Program-made: the position numbers and the translations under genes
Shown here: positions 39,692-52,347 of the stretch, one piece after another
How positions within the stretch are numbered: position 1 is the first letter of the stretch
Layout: the number at the start of each line of letters is the position of its first letter
Notes under the pieces: generated by a model
Seen by the model: the letters and a program-made list of their open reading frames with translations, nothing else
What the model was told of the DNA's origin: nothing
The model's database searches: none
NCBI RefSeq assembly: GCF_027580225.2
Contig: NC_073355.2
Span: 21,635,501 to 21,699,500, forward strand
Direction of reading: 5' to 3'
DNA from: Misgurnus anguillicaudatus
Lineage: Eukaryota > Chordata > Actinopteri > Cypriniformes > Cobitidae
Length of the DNA stretch: 64,000 nt

Positions 39692-40190
39692 CATTACTAA
39701 GAGTCAGTGTTGTATCCAAATGTCAAGGGGATATTTGCTGAGCTATAGAACAATCAGTGTAAATTTGCCAAGAGGTTTTTCTATTTATTACATTATGACA
39801 ATCCAATTTTACCCTCCATCTCTGTTTTCCTCACTGTATTGTTACATCCTCTATTACTCTTCACCGCCCATCTCCTCCCTCAATTTTCCAATCCCCATGA
39901 CTGATGTTTGATGATGGCTGGATAATGACTTCCATTGGTGTAATTGTGATAATCGAATCGTACGCTTTGAAGTTTCCTGGGATCTGCTAAGCTTAAAGAT
40001 GTTAATTAGCATTATTGAAAAAGAGCTGAGACAAGAAGGAAATTTACGTTATATACTCCCACTAGTTTGGGGGTTTCTGTATAAACACGAGATAAATAAT
40101 ACTATATTTTCTTACGGGTTCGACTGCACAGTGCAGGAAAGAGATCGACTTAATGCAGCACTGCGCAAATTGAGCGGCGTGTGACATCAT

Positions 40191-40232
40191 AGTACCGCGA
40201 GAGCGATTCGAAATTTGTGCTCTCGCGGTACT
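40191..40232. repeat. Perfect 14-bp inverted repeat (hairpin)
   Basis: AGTACCGCGAGAGC (40191-40204) and GCTCTCGCGGTACT (40219-40232) are exact complements around a 14-base loop. The stem is GC-rich within AT-rich surroundings. Its function is unknown. Confidence 0.85.
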
Positions 40233-42128
40233 CTAATGTTAATCGCAAATCAGTCTGCGCGAACACGTTTCGTATTTAGTCCACACAAAAGTCCTTTCAC
40301 GTCATTTTATTCGGCAGCGTTTTATAAAGTCATCACAGGTACAGTACAATGCAAGTACACTGTGTGTTTAATTAACTGGAAAAATACTGCAATATCAAAA
40401 AACTTTGCTAACCTGACGTTTTAGTAACATTGACCGAACCAGCAATGAAATCCGAAATCATTTTAAGCTATATACATTTAACGCTGTTTTTTCAGCTGCT
40501 GTATATGTGCATTGTAAGTAAATAAATCAATAAAACGACATGTTTTTATCAAAATAGGTAATATTAGCTGCAAAACTGAAGGCAGGCAACCAATCCACAG
40601 GGAAATCAGCCTGATGTTGAGCTTTTACACAGCTACTTATCTGCCCTGGTTGTTGCATTGACACAGATCTCCATCTGTTTTAGGATGTTGGCTTGGCTGG
40701 TTTTACTTGTGTCAAAACTACCACAAGTGAAGATTAATACAGTGACAGGTGAGAGTTTGGGCCTTTAGTTAACTAACATTCATGTTCCAGAGACATAACT
40801 AATAATATAAAACTGCTGCTAATAGTTTTAAGCAACACCAAGCATCTGAGCAAATTCAGCAATGAAAATGTAACTGTATTCAAGTTTCTAAGACATAGCA
40901 TCTGTTCTCTTTCCTGCTGACATGCTTTAAAGCAATGTAATTGTAAATTTCCACCCGGTTTATGAACACTTATTCATGCACCTCAGCACAAAGGCATCCC
41001 CATATGCTGTGATTTAATGGTGGCCGCTGATGGAAAGCAGCAGTGCTTTGGCAGCAACACAAACACGGAAGGAGAGAATGATGGGAAACGTGGGACACAT
41101 GTATTGATTTATGATCGTAACCCCACAGTGTAAATATTTGTTTGTGTGTGGATAGCGTGTGAGAAAGTTATGAGGGCTTTATGAGACCCGTCGTGAGTAA
41201 CTGTTGGTTTATTTCCCACCTTTCCCCTCTAACCGTGGAAGGGACCGAATCTCAAGGGACAGGTTACCTTGGTAACACGACCTTACTTATTTATAGAGGC
41301 GAGAAGAGAGAGAATAGGACACGATAAGAAAGAGAAATCTCCTATTTTTCTCTTGCCTCCATGTTTGTGTGACGTTTGGTTGGCGAGGTGTGTCTTTTAA
41401 ATATTCAGTTTGAATTCAACATCACAGACCTCTAGGTAAAAGCATAATAATCCAACCATCTTAAACTGTTCCCTCTACACTCAGTATATCTTCCAGGAGA
41501 CTGAACAGGCGCACATGCACTAATTGTATTGACCGCTGCACAGATTGTTGTTTTTTGACAACCGTGATGGGCTGATGGATGGGGAATGATGGATTGATGA
41601 GCGTTTATCTTTCCATTATTCTCCACACTGTCATAAAGTATAATTGCGAAAATACCCCCCTCCATCGTTCTTGTTGTGTTAGAGGTGATTGGATTGTTGT
41701 GTATGCATCATAATTCCATCCATTGGATAAAATGCGATCCATCCATCCATTGCCATAAAGCATTGATTTTTACACACTTTTATTTTTAATGTAATGCAGT
41801 CCTTTTAGTTCTTGGTAGGAGATCTGAGAAAAGCCTGTCATTGTGTGTGCACTTAGTTCATATATGTGTGATCTCACCTGTACTGTATGCATGAAGGTTT
41901 TCGATGCCTTTCATATTGATATACCGTATGAGTACATGGTTTTGCTCTTAATGTAGCTCAGTGTGTGTATGCGTGTATTTGGTTGTGAGCGGTTCATTTG
42001 TTACGTGACCTTTTATAGATTGTCACATCACCTTTTTATCTTCCTTAGATCGACAGCTCCCATTCAGCTTCACACGCAATCGCTGGCACGCAAGCCACAC
42101 TCTGGGGACATTAGAGATCACCCTCACT

Positions 42129-42158
<30 letters not shown>
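42129..42158. repeat. (GT)n microsatellite
   Basis: About 15 GT units. Confidence 0.93.
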
Positions 42159-42160
<2 letters not shown>

Positions 42161-42466
42161 TTAGAGCTGGGGCCGGTGGCTTATGTACTGCTATGAGATG
42201 TTTTTCACATGCCTGCATTATTTACATCCAGTGATTTTCCCTCTAAAGGTCTTTAAAGTCTTAAAATCACCTCACGGAGTCTGTGAGGTACTCGCCAAAG
42301 CACATTCTCTTAATAGTCTCAATTGTAATATTTATCTATTGCATATTTTTATATTAGCTTGGCTTCTTTTATGTATGTTAACATCTTAAACAATGATAAA
42401 ACGTATCGACAAATAAAACAAGTAAAACAAAAAATATCAAGAAATAACCCTCCAGATTCATTATCC

Positions 42467-43385
42467 GGGTGATTCTCACGAAAACTTGGTTTTAAACATG
42501 TCAAGCATGAAAATGTAAAAATTGCTTAAATTTACTTTTTTTTCCCACCAGACATTGAAAAACAAAGTCTGGAGTAAATCGAAACATTAATTTAAAAACT
42601 TTTACTTATCATTTAACACTTTTTATAACATAATTTAAAAAATTAGTCCTAAAAAATCTCATTACCGCAACAGTCAGAAAACATCAACACTGACATATTT
42701 TCAAAATGACATGACAAACCTGAAAGAACATCATTTGGAGATTCTGCACATGCATTTAAAATCAAAGTATTATGCTTCTATTAATTAAATTAACATTTAA
42801 TAAGCATCTGTTGCGGTAATGATAATCAAAATGTCGTGTAAGCATTCTGACAAGACAATATTTCAAATTAACTGTAAAAAAATGATCTTACCTGGTAGCC
42901 ATCTTGAAGTAACTGGTCCATGTGCTTGGTCACTCAAAATCAAACTTCATTAAAATTCTGTATGTGTGCTTAAACTGTTCTCAAAAAGTGTTGCGGAGGA
43001 TGAGAACATCAGGCATGGACACATCATTTTCCTAATTTTTCTTCATTGTTATTATACATGAATATTCAGTAAATATTTTTTTCTGTCATCTAAGTAGTCT
43101 AGCAAAACATCCATTTATTTTTTTCTTAATACTTTTGTGTTAATTTGATTAAATTACAACATAACGCATGTTCAAACACAGCCGGACACATTGCGGTAAT
43201 GAGAATTTCAGCAGAAAATTAATTTAAAATTTACAATTATAAATTCTTATGTTGAAATCACACATTGTGCAAGGTAGAACACAGTATTGTGTTAATTCTG
43301 ATGCTTTTTAATGTTACTATATTACACATTTTAAAGCTAAAATCATTAGTGCCATGGTGTTGCAATGGTTTGGTGAGAATCACCC
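42467..43385. mobile_element. Non-autonomous element with GGGTGATTCTCAC ends
   Basis: GGGTGATTCTCACGAAAAC at the left and GGTTTGGTGAGAATCACCC at the right are inverted. The interior is very AT-rich and repeats GCGGTAATGA words (42814 and 43193). No clear target duplication. A partial relative lies at 29640-30140. Confidence 0.72.
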
Positions 43386-43841
43386 ATCCATTGTGGTACC
43401 CCTTGCTCGCAAATAGGTTGGAGACCCCTGACCTATAGTATATTCCCCTCTACATGTACCTTCTATACATTATCAGCAGCATTGTAAAATCTAATGCTCT
43501 TACTGTCTGATGCTGACTTACTATTTCCTGTTCTAAAGATTTTATAATGGCCTGTCACATTTAGACCTCATCTAAGTCTTGTAGATCTCTGCATACCTGT
43601 CAGCAGATCCTCACGGTGTCTTGACTTCCACTATCTCACACATCAATGCAAAATAACCGTACACATCCACCATCATTGTGGTCGCCATGGCAACCCAAAG
43701 GTCTGGGATGGAGTGTGATGATGCGTGCTGTGCTTCGTTCGGGGTTATGATTCAAGGGAAAAACCCTCTATTTAAAGCAAAAACAATTTGGGGAAAATTG
43801 TGTAGTTTTTCAGATTCTACAATTACAAGGTAATCATTTTA

Positions 43842-44260
43842 AAGGGCACACATTATAACAAGATGTAATATAAGTCTCAAGTGTGCCTAGAATGTTTCTG
43901 TGAAGCTTCAACTGAAAATACCCAACAGATCATTTGTTTTAGCATGTTCAAAATGCACCTTTTTGGGTGGGAGCAACTGTTTTAATGTGTGTACCTTTAA
44001 ATGCAAATGAGCTACTGCCCTCACTTCCTTACCAACAGACAGTGAGCGCCTTCAGTTCAAAATAGATCTGATTCCTTTGAATACTGTCTGGGAAAATAGT
44101 ATATTTAGTGCCACAATGTGCTAACAAACACATTTAGAAAAGCTTTTGGGTAAAATTAACCAGTGACCGTGGGCGGGGCTTTAACAGTGTGACGTCACAT
44201 TAAAAAGAGAGATAAAATGGCATGTCTAATGCATTGGTTTAATGAGGATTAAAAAAAGAA
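43842..44260. repeat. Probable MITE copy with TTTTAAAGGGCACACATTAT start
   Basis: It starts TTTAAAGGGCACACATTATA and includes GGGCGGGGCTTTAACAGTG and TGACGTCACA, words typical of a common fish MITE. The right end cannot be placed. Confidence 0.45.
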
Positions 44261-44421
44261 AAAGTGTGTGTGTTTTTTATTGTAGGGTTGTTGTGTTCAC
44301 ATTTATGTCCAAACTAAGGTTTTGATTGTTAACAAAAACAAACGAAAAAACGAAAACTAGGTGGGGGAAAAACTGTAATGTGTGTATGGCAAAACTAACT
44401 AAAATAAAATAAAAATATAGA

Positions 44422-44890
44422 TTAAAGGGGACAGAGAATGAAAAACCATTTTCACCTTGTCTTTGTTGAATAATGGTAGTCTACCCACATTCACAAACAT
44501 ACAAAAAGTGCTAAACATGCTAAACATCTCAGTCTCATAGAAATTCCTCTTTTAGAAATGTCAGCCAGAAAACAGCCCAATCTGAAAAACTAATGCTTAT
44601 GACATCACAGGCATCTAACTGCCCCTCCACTTTAAAATAATTGGCTACATTTTTTGAGTGGCAGCAAAGTCAGCCAATCAGTAATGAGATTGCAAGTTAA
44701 GCCAGTGGGGGGAGCCAAATAGGTGCAAAACCAGTTGTTTAAAATCCCCCACCCTAATAGAGCTATCTGAGAGAGGTTTTTAGAAAGCTTCTAAGGCATT
44801 ACAGACCCAAACAAAAAATGTTTGTCTACATGTCACAACATCACAGAACAAGGATAAATACTCAGTTCAATCATTCTATGTCACCTTTAA
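44422..44890. mobile_element. TTAA-flanked MITE
   Basis: TTAAAGGGGACAGAGAATGA at the left and TCATTCTATGTCACCTTTAA at the right are inverted with TTAA at each border, the piggyBac-type signature. Length 469 bp, non-coding. Confidence 0.8.
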
Positions 44891-45305
44891 ATGTCCTTAG
44901 TTTTCATCTTTGTCAATGTCTCTCACGCACGCTTCTCTCTCACATATATGTGCACACACACGCATGCAGGCTCGCATATAAGCTGTAATTCAAATGTTAT
45001 GTCATTTGTTTACTCTTACACTGAATGTTTGCTGCTTCAAATTGTATAGGGTAAATTTGGTATAGGGTGTAAAAATAGTTTTTTGTTGAGTTATTATCCC
45101 TTAAGAAAATTAACCATGGTTTTATTGTGGTAAAAGTGTAGAAACCATATTTTTTTGGTGTATTGATTACTATCAGCAAAACCATAGTTTTACTACACTA
45201 ACCATGGTTTTACTATGGTTTTTGAAAACCATGGTTGTCAAAACCATGGTTATTTTGTGGTTACCATTATTTTATAACAGTAACCATGGTTTTTTGGTTT
45301 TAACT

Positions 45306-46202
45306 CATAGATATATACACTAGATGTCACCCTGGGGCTCTAAGCATGCGTCAAAACCGCCGCCATCTTGGAACAGTGGTCTTGTCATAGGAAGTAGCTA
45401 GGTAAAGCTGCTATCTCCCCCTGTACTTGGAATTCATGGACGATGCCGGACTTTTGTGCTGCGTATTGATGTTATGCCTACTAGCACTATGCATTAGTTA
45501 GAAAAAGTAGATCTTCATAATATCAAAACTTTTATTTTTTTCTGCACTCAATGCTAAATACATGTCTGACTGTTTAAACGAACCAAAAGAAAACCAAGAA
45601 AATCGCATTCATGACAATTTAAAGTGATTTTATTTCCGTTACACCATTGCCTACAATGACGCTGATGCGGGGTTCCCCTGTTTCAAGATGGCGGCTCTAT
45701 TTGACGCATTCGGTCCAATGAACTGCCGTAGGCGACATCTAGTGCGGCCATTCCCAAACTGTGGTCCGCGGACCACTAGTGGTCCGTGAGGGTACTGCAG
45801 GTGGTCCGTGTAAAGGCAAAATAAGATTATGTATATTTTAAGAATATGTATATAAATAATATTGATATAAATTTTAAATTAAATTGTCAAGATATTTTGT
45901 GATTACTAAAATAGGCCAGTGGCGCTCGGCCGTGACATTCAAGTTCAGTGCCGTACAAAATGATTTGGTGTATGTGGCAGCCGTTTTGTGCAGTAAACTT
46001 TTTTTTAACAAACCTGTTGTACTGATGTGATGACCAGTTATAGTTTAAGTGATAGTAAGCCTATTTAGAGGTGCAGATTAATTCAGGACTTTGTGTAGAC
46101 ATACTTAATATTGAGTATTATGAGGTGGAAATTCTTGATTACAAATAGTGGTCCACACACACAAAAAGTTTGAAAACCCCTGATCTAGCGTACATATCTA
46201 TG
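45306..46202. mobile_element. Middle element with 9-bp TSD (Mutator-like?)
   Basis: CATAGATATATACACTAGATG at the left matches the inverse of the right arm (GACATCTAGTG, then after the inner insertion TACATATCTATG). CGCCATCTTG occurs on both sides in inverse. The flanks GTTTTAACT (45297-45305 and 46203-46211) are a perfect 9-bp direct repeat. A 9-bp duplication is the Mutator/MULE signature. It is split by an hAT element. Confidence 0.78.
45745..46182. mobile_element. Innermost hAT MITE
   Basis: The left end has ATTCCCAAACTGTGGTCCGCGG and the right end has GTGGTCCACAC...GTTTGAAAACCCCTG, inverted relative to each other. The flanks ATCTAGTG (45737-45744) and ATCTAGCG (46183-46190) agree at 7 of 8, an hAT-type duplication. 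Confidence 0.8.
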
Positions 46203-46246
46203 GTTTTAACTGTAGAAAAACCATGGTTAATTTTCGTAGGGATTAT

Positions 46247-48515
46247 ACACTAAATTTTGTACAAAAAAGACTAAAACTAACACTAAAACTAATAAAAACT
46301 AATCTATAACTAAGCATTTTCAAAAAATAAAATATAAACTAAACTAAACTAGCAAACCCACTTAAAAAACGAATTAAAACTAAACTGAATTTGTAAACAA
46401 AAAGTTAAAATGAAACTTGGTCCAAACACCTTGTAAAAGTGTATTTTGCATTGTGTGCCATTTACTGCAATATTGTATAGTGACTCAGTGGGCAGTATAG
46501 CAATTGGTAGAGAATTATTTATTGAGGGGGGGCCTGGGAGTGATGGGACATAATGCAAGTAGGCCTAATTCATTTTAAATGGTCCTGCCCATGTGACAAT
46601 GTTTTAAACAAATATTCAAAAACAAGCTTCTGGGGAGATTTCTTAGAACATTGTCCATCTGATCTATACTATCTCATAAGTCCATGTGAGCCAAGCAGCT
46701 GCCAAATAAAAAAGTGCATAAATGAATAAGAAAAGAAAAAGAGTCAACAAAGGCACAAAATTATGGATAGAGCAATTTAGAAAGGGGCACTTTATGGAAA
46801 ATGATAGGTGAAGTACAAGCTGATCTGCGTCCAAATCCAGCAAGACAGCGAGAAGATGGGAAGCCAAGTGTGATGAAGAATTGAAGTTATTGAATCCTTT
46901 GTGCCCGACTGTGCTTTTCTTACAGAGTTATCCATCACTTTGACTCCTTATCTCTGTTCCATGACAAACCAATATAGCCTTAATAGTCTGAGCAGAAATT
47001 GTGAAGTTTAAATTGTAGATATTTGTTTGTGTATCTATGAAATAATCGAAAAGCTCTAGATATATGACTGTATTCTTCCATTAAAACCCGTTTCAGTAGC
47101 CTAGGTATATGTGTGAAAGCAAATGCATTTGTGTGTGGATAGCATGTTTTCTGAGTAGGTGTGTTGGTACACAAAGCAGGCAATAGGGAAAGCTGTGATA
47201 AATGGACAATAAATATATATTTTTTTATTCTCTCTCATGCACAGCTTGAGAAGTGTGTGCGTGCGTGTTTGTGTTGTTATACTAACCCACTCGACTGCCC
47301 TGTCCAACTGTGTTTTCTCAAAGCACCAGCCTAACACATCATATCGACATCTCCACCTCCAGTTGGATGGCGATTGCCATAGCAATGCTGTCAGTGGAGC
47401 GGAGGAAAATTTCTTTTAGCTGGGCTGCTGTCTGACGCAAAGGTTTCGGGACATAGCACTAGGATTGCTTGAACAAAAGACAAGTGGGATGGGTGGTGAA
47501 AACAGACGCTTACACGCAGGCATACCAAGAAAACAATCATGTGGAGCTGCTTGCGGGTTTTCTGAGGTGGAGAAGAGTCAGGTGAAGAATGGTAGAGGAG
47601 AGCGAAGATGAGGAAGGTTATAGAAACCCTCAAATCTGTCTTCAACTGTGCAGTCAGGGCCGTGAAGGAAAGATGACATGTTATTAGAAAGTAGAAATGA
47701 AGGGGATTACAGCACAGTGCCTAAGGGAGAAAAGGATGAAGCCGCTTTTTTAACCAGCTCACTAATGAGACAAAGTTGTGTATTTAAAGACACGGCATAC
47801 CAGAAAGATGTTTATGCTTTGGTTATGGTTGAAATTAAAGCCAGACCACAGCCGGAGAAATAAATATGATCAGAAGCGGTCAGTCTCTGCCAGCCAAGCA
47901 CTGTCGGATTTGTATTCCCCTATAATTTGCGCTACTTAAGAAGTAAGGGATTAAAAATGGTGAAACTGCATATTCTGTTTCAGAAGAAAATGTCATGACT
48001 TACTTGTTTGTGCTGAAATTCTCCAAAGAAAATCATTTCATTGCTGGCTGTTAGAGCTCAGAAATGCCTGGCGATATTTAAATTGCAGTAATCAAATTCC
48101 TCAGTTGGTCTCAGCATGACTCCACTGATTAGTGCTCAGAGATGCTTTTAAAGGGTACGAATTACTGTCCAAAAATCAAATTGCCGAACTACTGCATAGA
48201 AATAAATGTTTCCCTGAAATGAATAGTGCAGACAGCTGGGTAGGTTTAGTTTAGTTGACTTGTTACACAAGCAGCCATAATATTAAGAATTGATATAAGA
48301 CACAGAGATGCATTGTGTAACTTTTAAAAGGATCTTTTGACAGAAATGTAATATAATATACATAACTATATTATGGTACATAATGAACTGTATTGTTTTT
48401 ATCATAGATATACATAATAAAGGCTAGATGTCTCATCTGCATCTGGCGGCCCTCTTGTCACAGTCAGCTCACCCACTCGTAACATTGTGTTTTAATGGTG
48501 CATGCGTCAGAGATG
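46247..48515. other. No gene seen
   Basis: AT-rich sequence with ACTAAAACTAA-type simple repeats near 46260-46380. A fragment at 48403-48433 (CATAGATATACATAATAAAG then CTAGATGTC) resembles the left end of the middle element at 45306. No supported exon. Confidence 0.5.
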
Positions 48516-49171
48516 TAGGGGAGATCAGGGCACAACCTAACGACTTTTGATTTTGGGTCAATCATTAAAAAAATTGAGTTTGATTAATTATATTTTTACA
48601 CAAGCAACACACACATCTCTTCTACAAATGACCATTTGAAGTTTGTTTCTAGTGCTTACCATTCTTGGACATTTTCACCAAAAAATAACATAGGTGGGGT
48701 TAATTGTAACATGCATGGGGTTAGTTGTAACACATTTGCAGACAAATATTTCAATACTATTTTGTCTACATACTTGTACATATTTTTTATATATCTGTCT
48801 ATAATAGACAGGTATCTACACTGTTCATCTCTCATCTAATCATAGTTTAATAATAAATTGATACAAATGTCTTAATATGTGAGAAAAAGCAGCACATCTA
48901 TGACAAAAAAATATGTGACCCAATCTGTAATAACCATACTAAAGTCTCAAAATCAAATTCTGAGAAAATGAAAATCAAAGTCTGATTTTAGACATTCATT
49001 TCATTATGATTTTAATCTTTGACGTGACCTTATTCAATCAATATTAAAGATATTAACAAAATACATTTTGACACACAATTTTTAAAAAGACGGGAACTGT
49101 AAAACAACGACAAGAATTACTCTAACATTAGCTGTTTTTAATATCGTGTTTTTAATAAGTGCTGAAAATGA

Positions 49172-49435
49172 TGCTACACTGTAAAAAAAAACTTCTTCTG
49201 CCTTAAAAATTTTTGTTAAATCAACTCAGATTTACAAGTCATGTCAACAGAAATTAGTTGTCACAACTTATAAAGTATAGTTGAGAAAAGTCAACTTAAA
49301 TTTATAAGTTATAACAACTCACCTGTAGTTATAACAACTCATCTGTAGTCAAGATAAATAAGAGTAAGTTGAAATGACTTGTAAGTCCAAGTTGATTCAA
49401 CAAAAAAATTTAAGGCAGCAAATATTTTTACAGTG
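49172..49435. mobile_element. MITE with ACACTGTAAAAA ends
   Basis: ACACTGTAAAAAAAAAC at the left and ATATTTTTACAGTGT at the right are inverted. Internal CAACTTATAA and TTGAGAAAAGTCAACTTAA words mirror. Same family as 12790-12945. Confidence 0.75.
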
Positions 49436-49712
49436 TATGTTTTAGTCAAAAAGACACTGATTAATATGACATAACATTGGTTTTGGTATCTTACACACCC
49501 AACTTAGAAACCGAAAAAAGGTATGATGAAAAAATGAATTTACTCGTTCATCAGTAACTCTATGGAAAAACATTATACATTTCCATATATTTGCGGGAGT
49601 TCGTCTTTTGGCAGCGTGAAAACAATACGGAAAAAAACGAATTGCTCAACCCTCTGCAACAATGTAAACGGTCCCTGTTACAACTAACCCCGGGTTAGTT
49701 TTTGCCCGCGCA

Positions 49713-51329
49713 CAGGGCCGCATTAACCATAGGGCTAGGCGGGGCTAAAGCCCCGGGGCCCGAACAAGTAGGGGGCCCGTGATTGGCTGTGAAGCAGATT
49801 GACTGCTACTAGACATCTGATTGCCAAAGCCTTACCACGCCCCCTACAAATTAGGTTTTTGCCGCCAGCCGCAGCACGCGCTTTTGAAGAAGCGCTGAGA
49901 GCGGAGAAGCGCCCGACGTCATTCGCGTCGGGCGCATTGTCCAATCGAATGAGGGGAGAGGCGGGCCTTACATTGTGGTAAGGGAAGTTTACAAGGGCTT
50001 TGAAGAACCGGACTCCACTCGCTCACTTTCTCCTGCGTCTTTGTGCACCTCTCACCCTCAAACAAGGTCAGAGCAAGCGTCCTATTTTTAAAGTTTCTGC
50101 TAATATGACAGTTAACAGTAAAAGAGCGCTCACGCGTCAATATTTGATTGACAAGACAGCTTACTCTGTGGTTGCTTAGCAATATAAAAAGCAGCGCCGC
50201 ACTGTATAGGCTGTATAGTCGCAAAACGTAGAACAACATTTGGTCAGACATCACTTTAAAATGGCATAAAATGGTGGAATGCTTTACCATCAGAAATTAA
50301 AACACTGAAAGGACTCAAGGTTTTTAATACACATTTAAAGCAATGGCTAAAACTGAAACAACTTTGTGAACGCTGATTATACAGGCTACAACTTAATGTA
50401 TAAATTTGTTTAGATTCTGTGTTATAGTGACTACTACATCTATTTAAGCCCACATCTTATTTGATGTATTTATTGTATATATTTTAATAGCTATAAATTT
50501 GTGCTTCAATACTCTGTAATCTCTGTTTTAACCTTACAAGCCTAACCAGGGACAGGGGTTGCAAATTAGTCTTGGCTATAAACCTGTATGCATGGAATCT
50601 ACTTTGTATTTTTTATAAAGCAATGTTTTATCCATTTGTCCCTGTCAAATAAACCTTAAATAAATATAAATAAATAAATAAATCAAACATCAGAAATAAA
50701 GTAATTTACTGCCATTGACTGAATCACTTTTGTAAAATAAATAAGAATGAATGTTGAATTTATAGTGAAAGATAGGTACTGTATATTTGATTACTTTACA
50801 CAATATTATATTATTCAGTGCTTTAAGTTTTTTAAGTAGGTCGATTTCTTGTGTGCCTTTGTTCTATTGTTATTAATTGTAACTCTTGTCATCAGTAAGC
50901 TTGAGATTATTTTCCTAAGTGACTATTATTTTTTTGTGATATGGAAATTGGTCAAAAGAATTCTGAAATGTTAGTGGCATTAAATTTCCATATGATAAAA
51001 TTCTTATTAAAAGTAATATAACTTGACTGTGAAGTATATCATTATTGTTAGATAAAATGACTCGTATAATGATAAAACATTTAGCTCATCGCCCACCCCT
51101 ATATTCGCTATTAGCAAGCCATGTTTACAGGTTAGTGTTAATCTAATAGCTTTTTTCGTGCAACTGTTATTCTGAATTATTCTAGATTATATTTATGTAA
51201 AACAACTTCAGCAGTGTTTTAGAAAAATGTGTTCTCTCTGTAGTTGGTGACCTAAAGTGGTGTTGGGGGGGGGGGGGGGCTGCAGTAATTCATAGCCCCG
51301 GGGCCCAGTGAGCTCTTAATGCGGCCCTG
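49713..51329. mobile_element. hAT element with perfect 8-bp TSD
   Basis: CAGGGCCGCATTAA at the left and TTAATGCGGCCCTG at the right are inverted, extending to GCCCCGGGGCCC on both sides. CCCGCGCA (49705-49712 and 51330-51337) is a perfect 8-bp duplication. No transposase frame is seen; the interior contains a LINE fragment and a 15-base G run (51265-51279). Confidence 0.9.
50260..50690 (+). mobile_element. LINE 3' fragment
   Basis: From 50274 the plus strand reads WNALPSEIKTLKGLKVFNTH and on to a TGA at 50371, which resembles the C-terminal end of many LINE reverse-transcriptase ORFs (WN-LP motif followed by a basic helix). It is followed by a short UTR and an AAATAAAT repeat tail near 50660-50690. 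The 5' part is missing. The clade is not assigned. Confidence 0.65.
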
Positions 51330-51343
51330 CCCGCGCACCCCTA

Positions 51344-52347
51344 CTTATGACACTGCATGCTTATGAATAATGTTTAAGAAACATGTTCAAGCATCCAGAT
51401 TTATAGCCACGTTAATAATGTTTGTAAAAAACCAAATCATTTTTAAATCCGTCAAGATTTCAGTGAGATAAGAGTGTTTGTGTTCGTGCAGATCACTCAC
51501 CTTACATCATGTACCACAGAGCCCGCTGGAAAGCTTGCCTGTGACAAGATGTCCGCCGGTGATGAAAGCCTTTATTATGTATATCCATGTTTTTTATTAG
51601 CTTACATGGAAGTCGCTGTCATGTTTCTACAGTATAGCCCTAAACAGACAGATTGTTCTACAGAGTGCATTTCATCCCTACATTGTCTCATACGACAACA
51701 TGTTTGTCCTGTGGCATCTACCGTACCATATGCGTTTTGAAATTGAGGGGTGAGCTGTGGACTGCGCTGTTGGTTGCTATTTGCAATCTCATCCCTAGAT
51801 GCCACTAAAAAACCCACACATGCTAGAAACTACATTAGAGATACTCAGTTATGAGTAATTTGCTCATAGCGTCATAAAAGCCTTTCCTTTAGGAAATCAT
51901 ATTCTTTAAATGACAGTGATTGAATGAGCGACAAAGAAACGACCTTTAAACAAAATGGATGTTTGCTTTTAATGTCAGAAGTCACTGTAAAATATGCTTT
52001 ATGATTCTTTTGGTTTATAAGAAAAGCCGCTGCTAGTATTCGTTTGACAATTTAGTGCTGCATTTAAATTGTTTTGAGTCATTGATCATTTATAATGTTT
52101 GAAAGAGGCATTGAAGGTTTGACATGCTGGAAGAAAAAAAAAACACAATTCGGTAAGCTGCTACCAATGCCACGTTTTCATAAAAAATGGATGCGTTTGT
52201 TGAATATACCATATATTTTGCTTTTTATTTTCTGTTTACTTCCCAGCATGAGAACGTTTCAAAGCATCTCGACCTTTCATGCAAAGTTAACACAGTAATT
52301 GTGACTGATACCTAAAGACTGCAGGATTGTTAAAAATTAATTTTCAT
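51344..52347. other. No gene seen
   Basis: AT-rich sequence. An open frame at 51474-51740 (88 codons) has no recognised domain or splice context. Confidence 0.5.

Larger units (their letters stand above)
38736..42466. other. No gene seen; one MITE right half and a hairpin
   Basis: Mostly AT-rich sequence. 39250-39691 resembles the TTAAAGGGATAGTTCACC MITE family, ending AACTATCCCTTTAA. A perfect hairpin lies at 40191-40232, and a GT tract at 42129-42158. No splice-supported exon. Confidence 0.5.
45093..46246. mobile_element. Outer MITE of a three-level nest (ACCATGGTT family)
   Basis: The left end TATCCCTTAAGAAAATTAACC and right end GGTTAATTTTCGTAGGGATTA are near-inverse copies. The left arm contains many AACCATGGTTTT words. 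It is split by the element at 45306-46202. Confidence 0.68.
48516..51343. mobile_element. Possible host element enclosing later insertions
   Basis: The left end TAGGGGAGATCAGGGCACAAC and the inverse of the right end (TAGGGGTGCGCGGGC) share a terminal TAGGGG. GGGGTTAGTTGTAACA (48718) mirrors TGTTACAACTAACCCC (49676). If real, it contains the MITE at 49172-49435 and the hAT element at 49713-51329. Confidence 0.5.

Noticed and set aside
49919..50290. 123-codon minus-strand open frame
   Set aside because: It lies inside the hAT element and overlaps the plus-strand LINE fragment; no domain is recognised.
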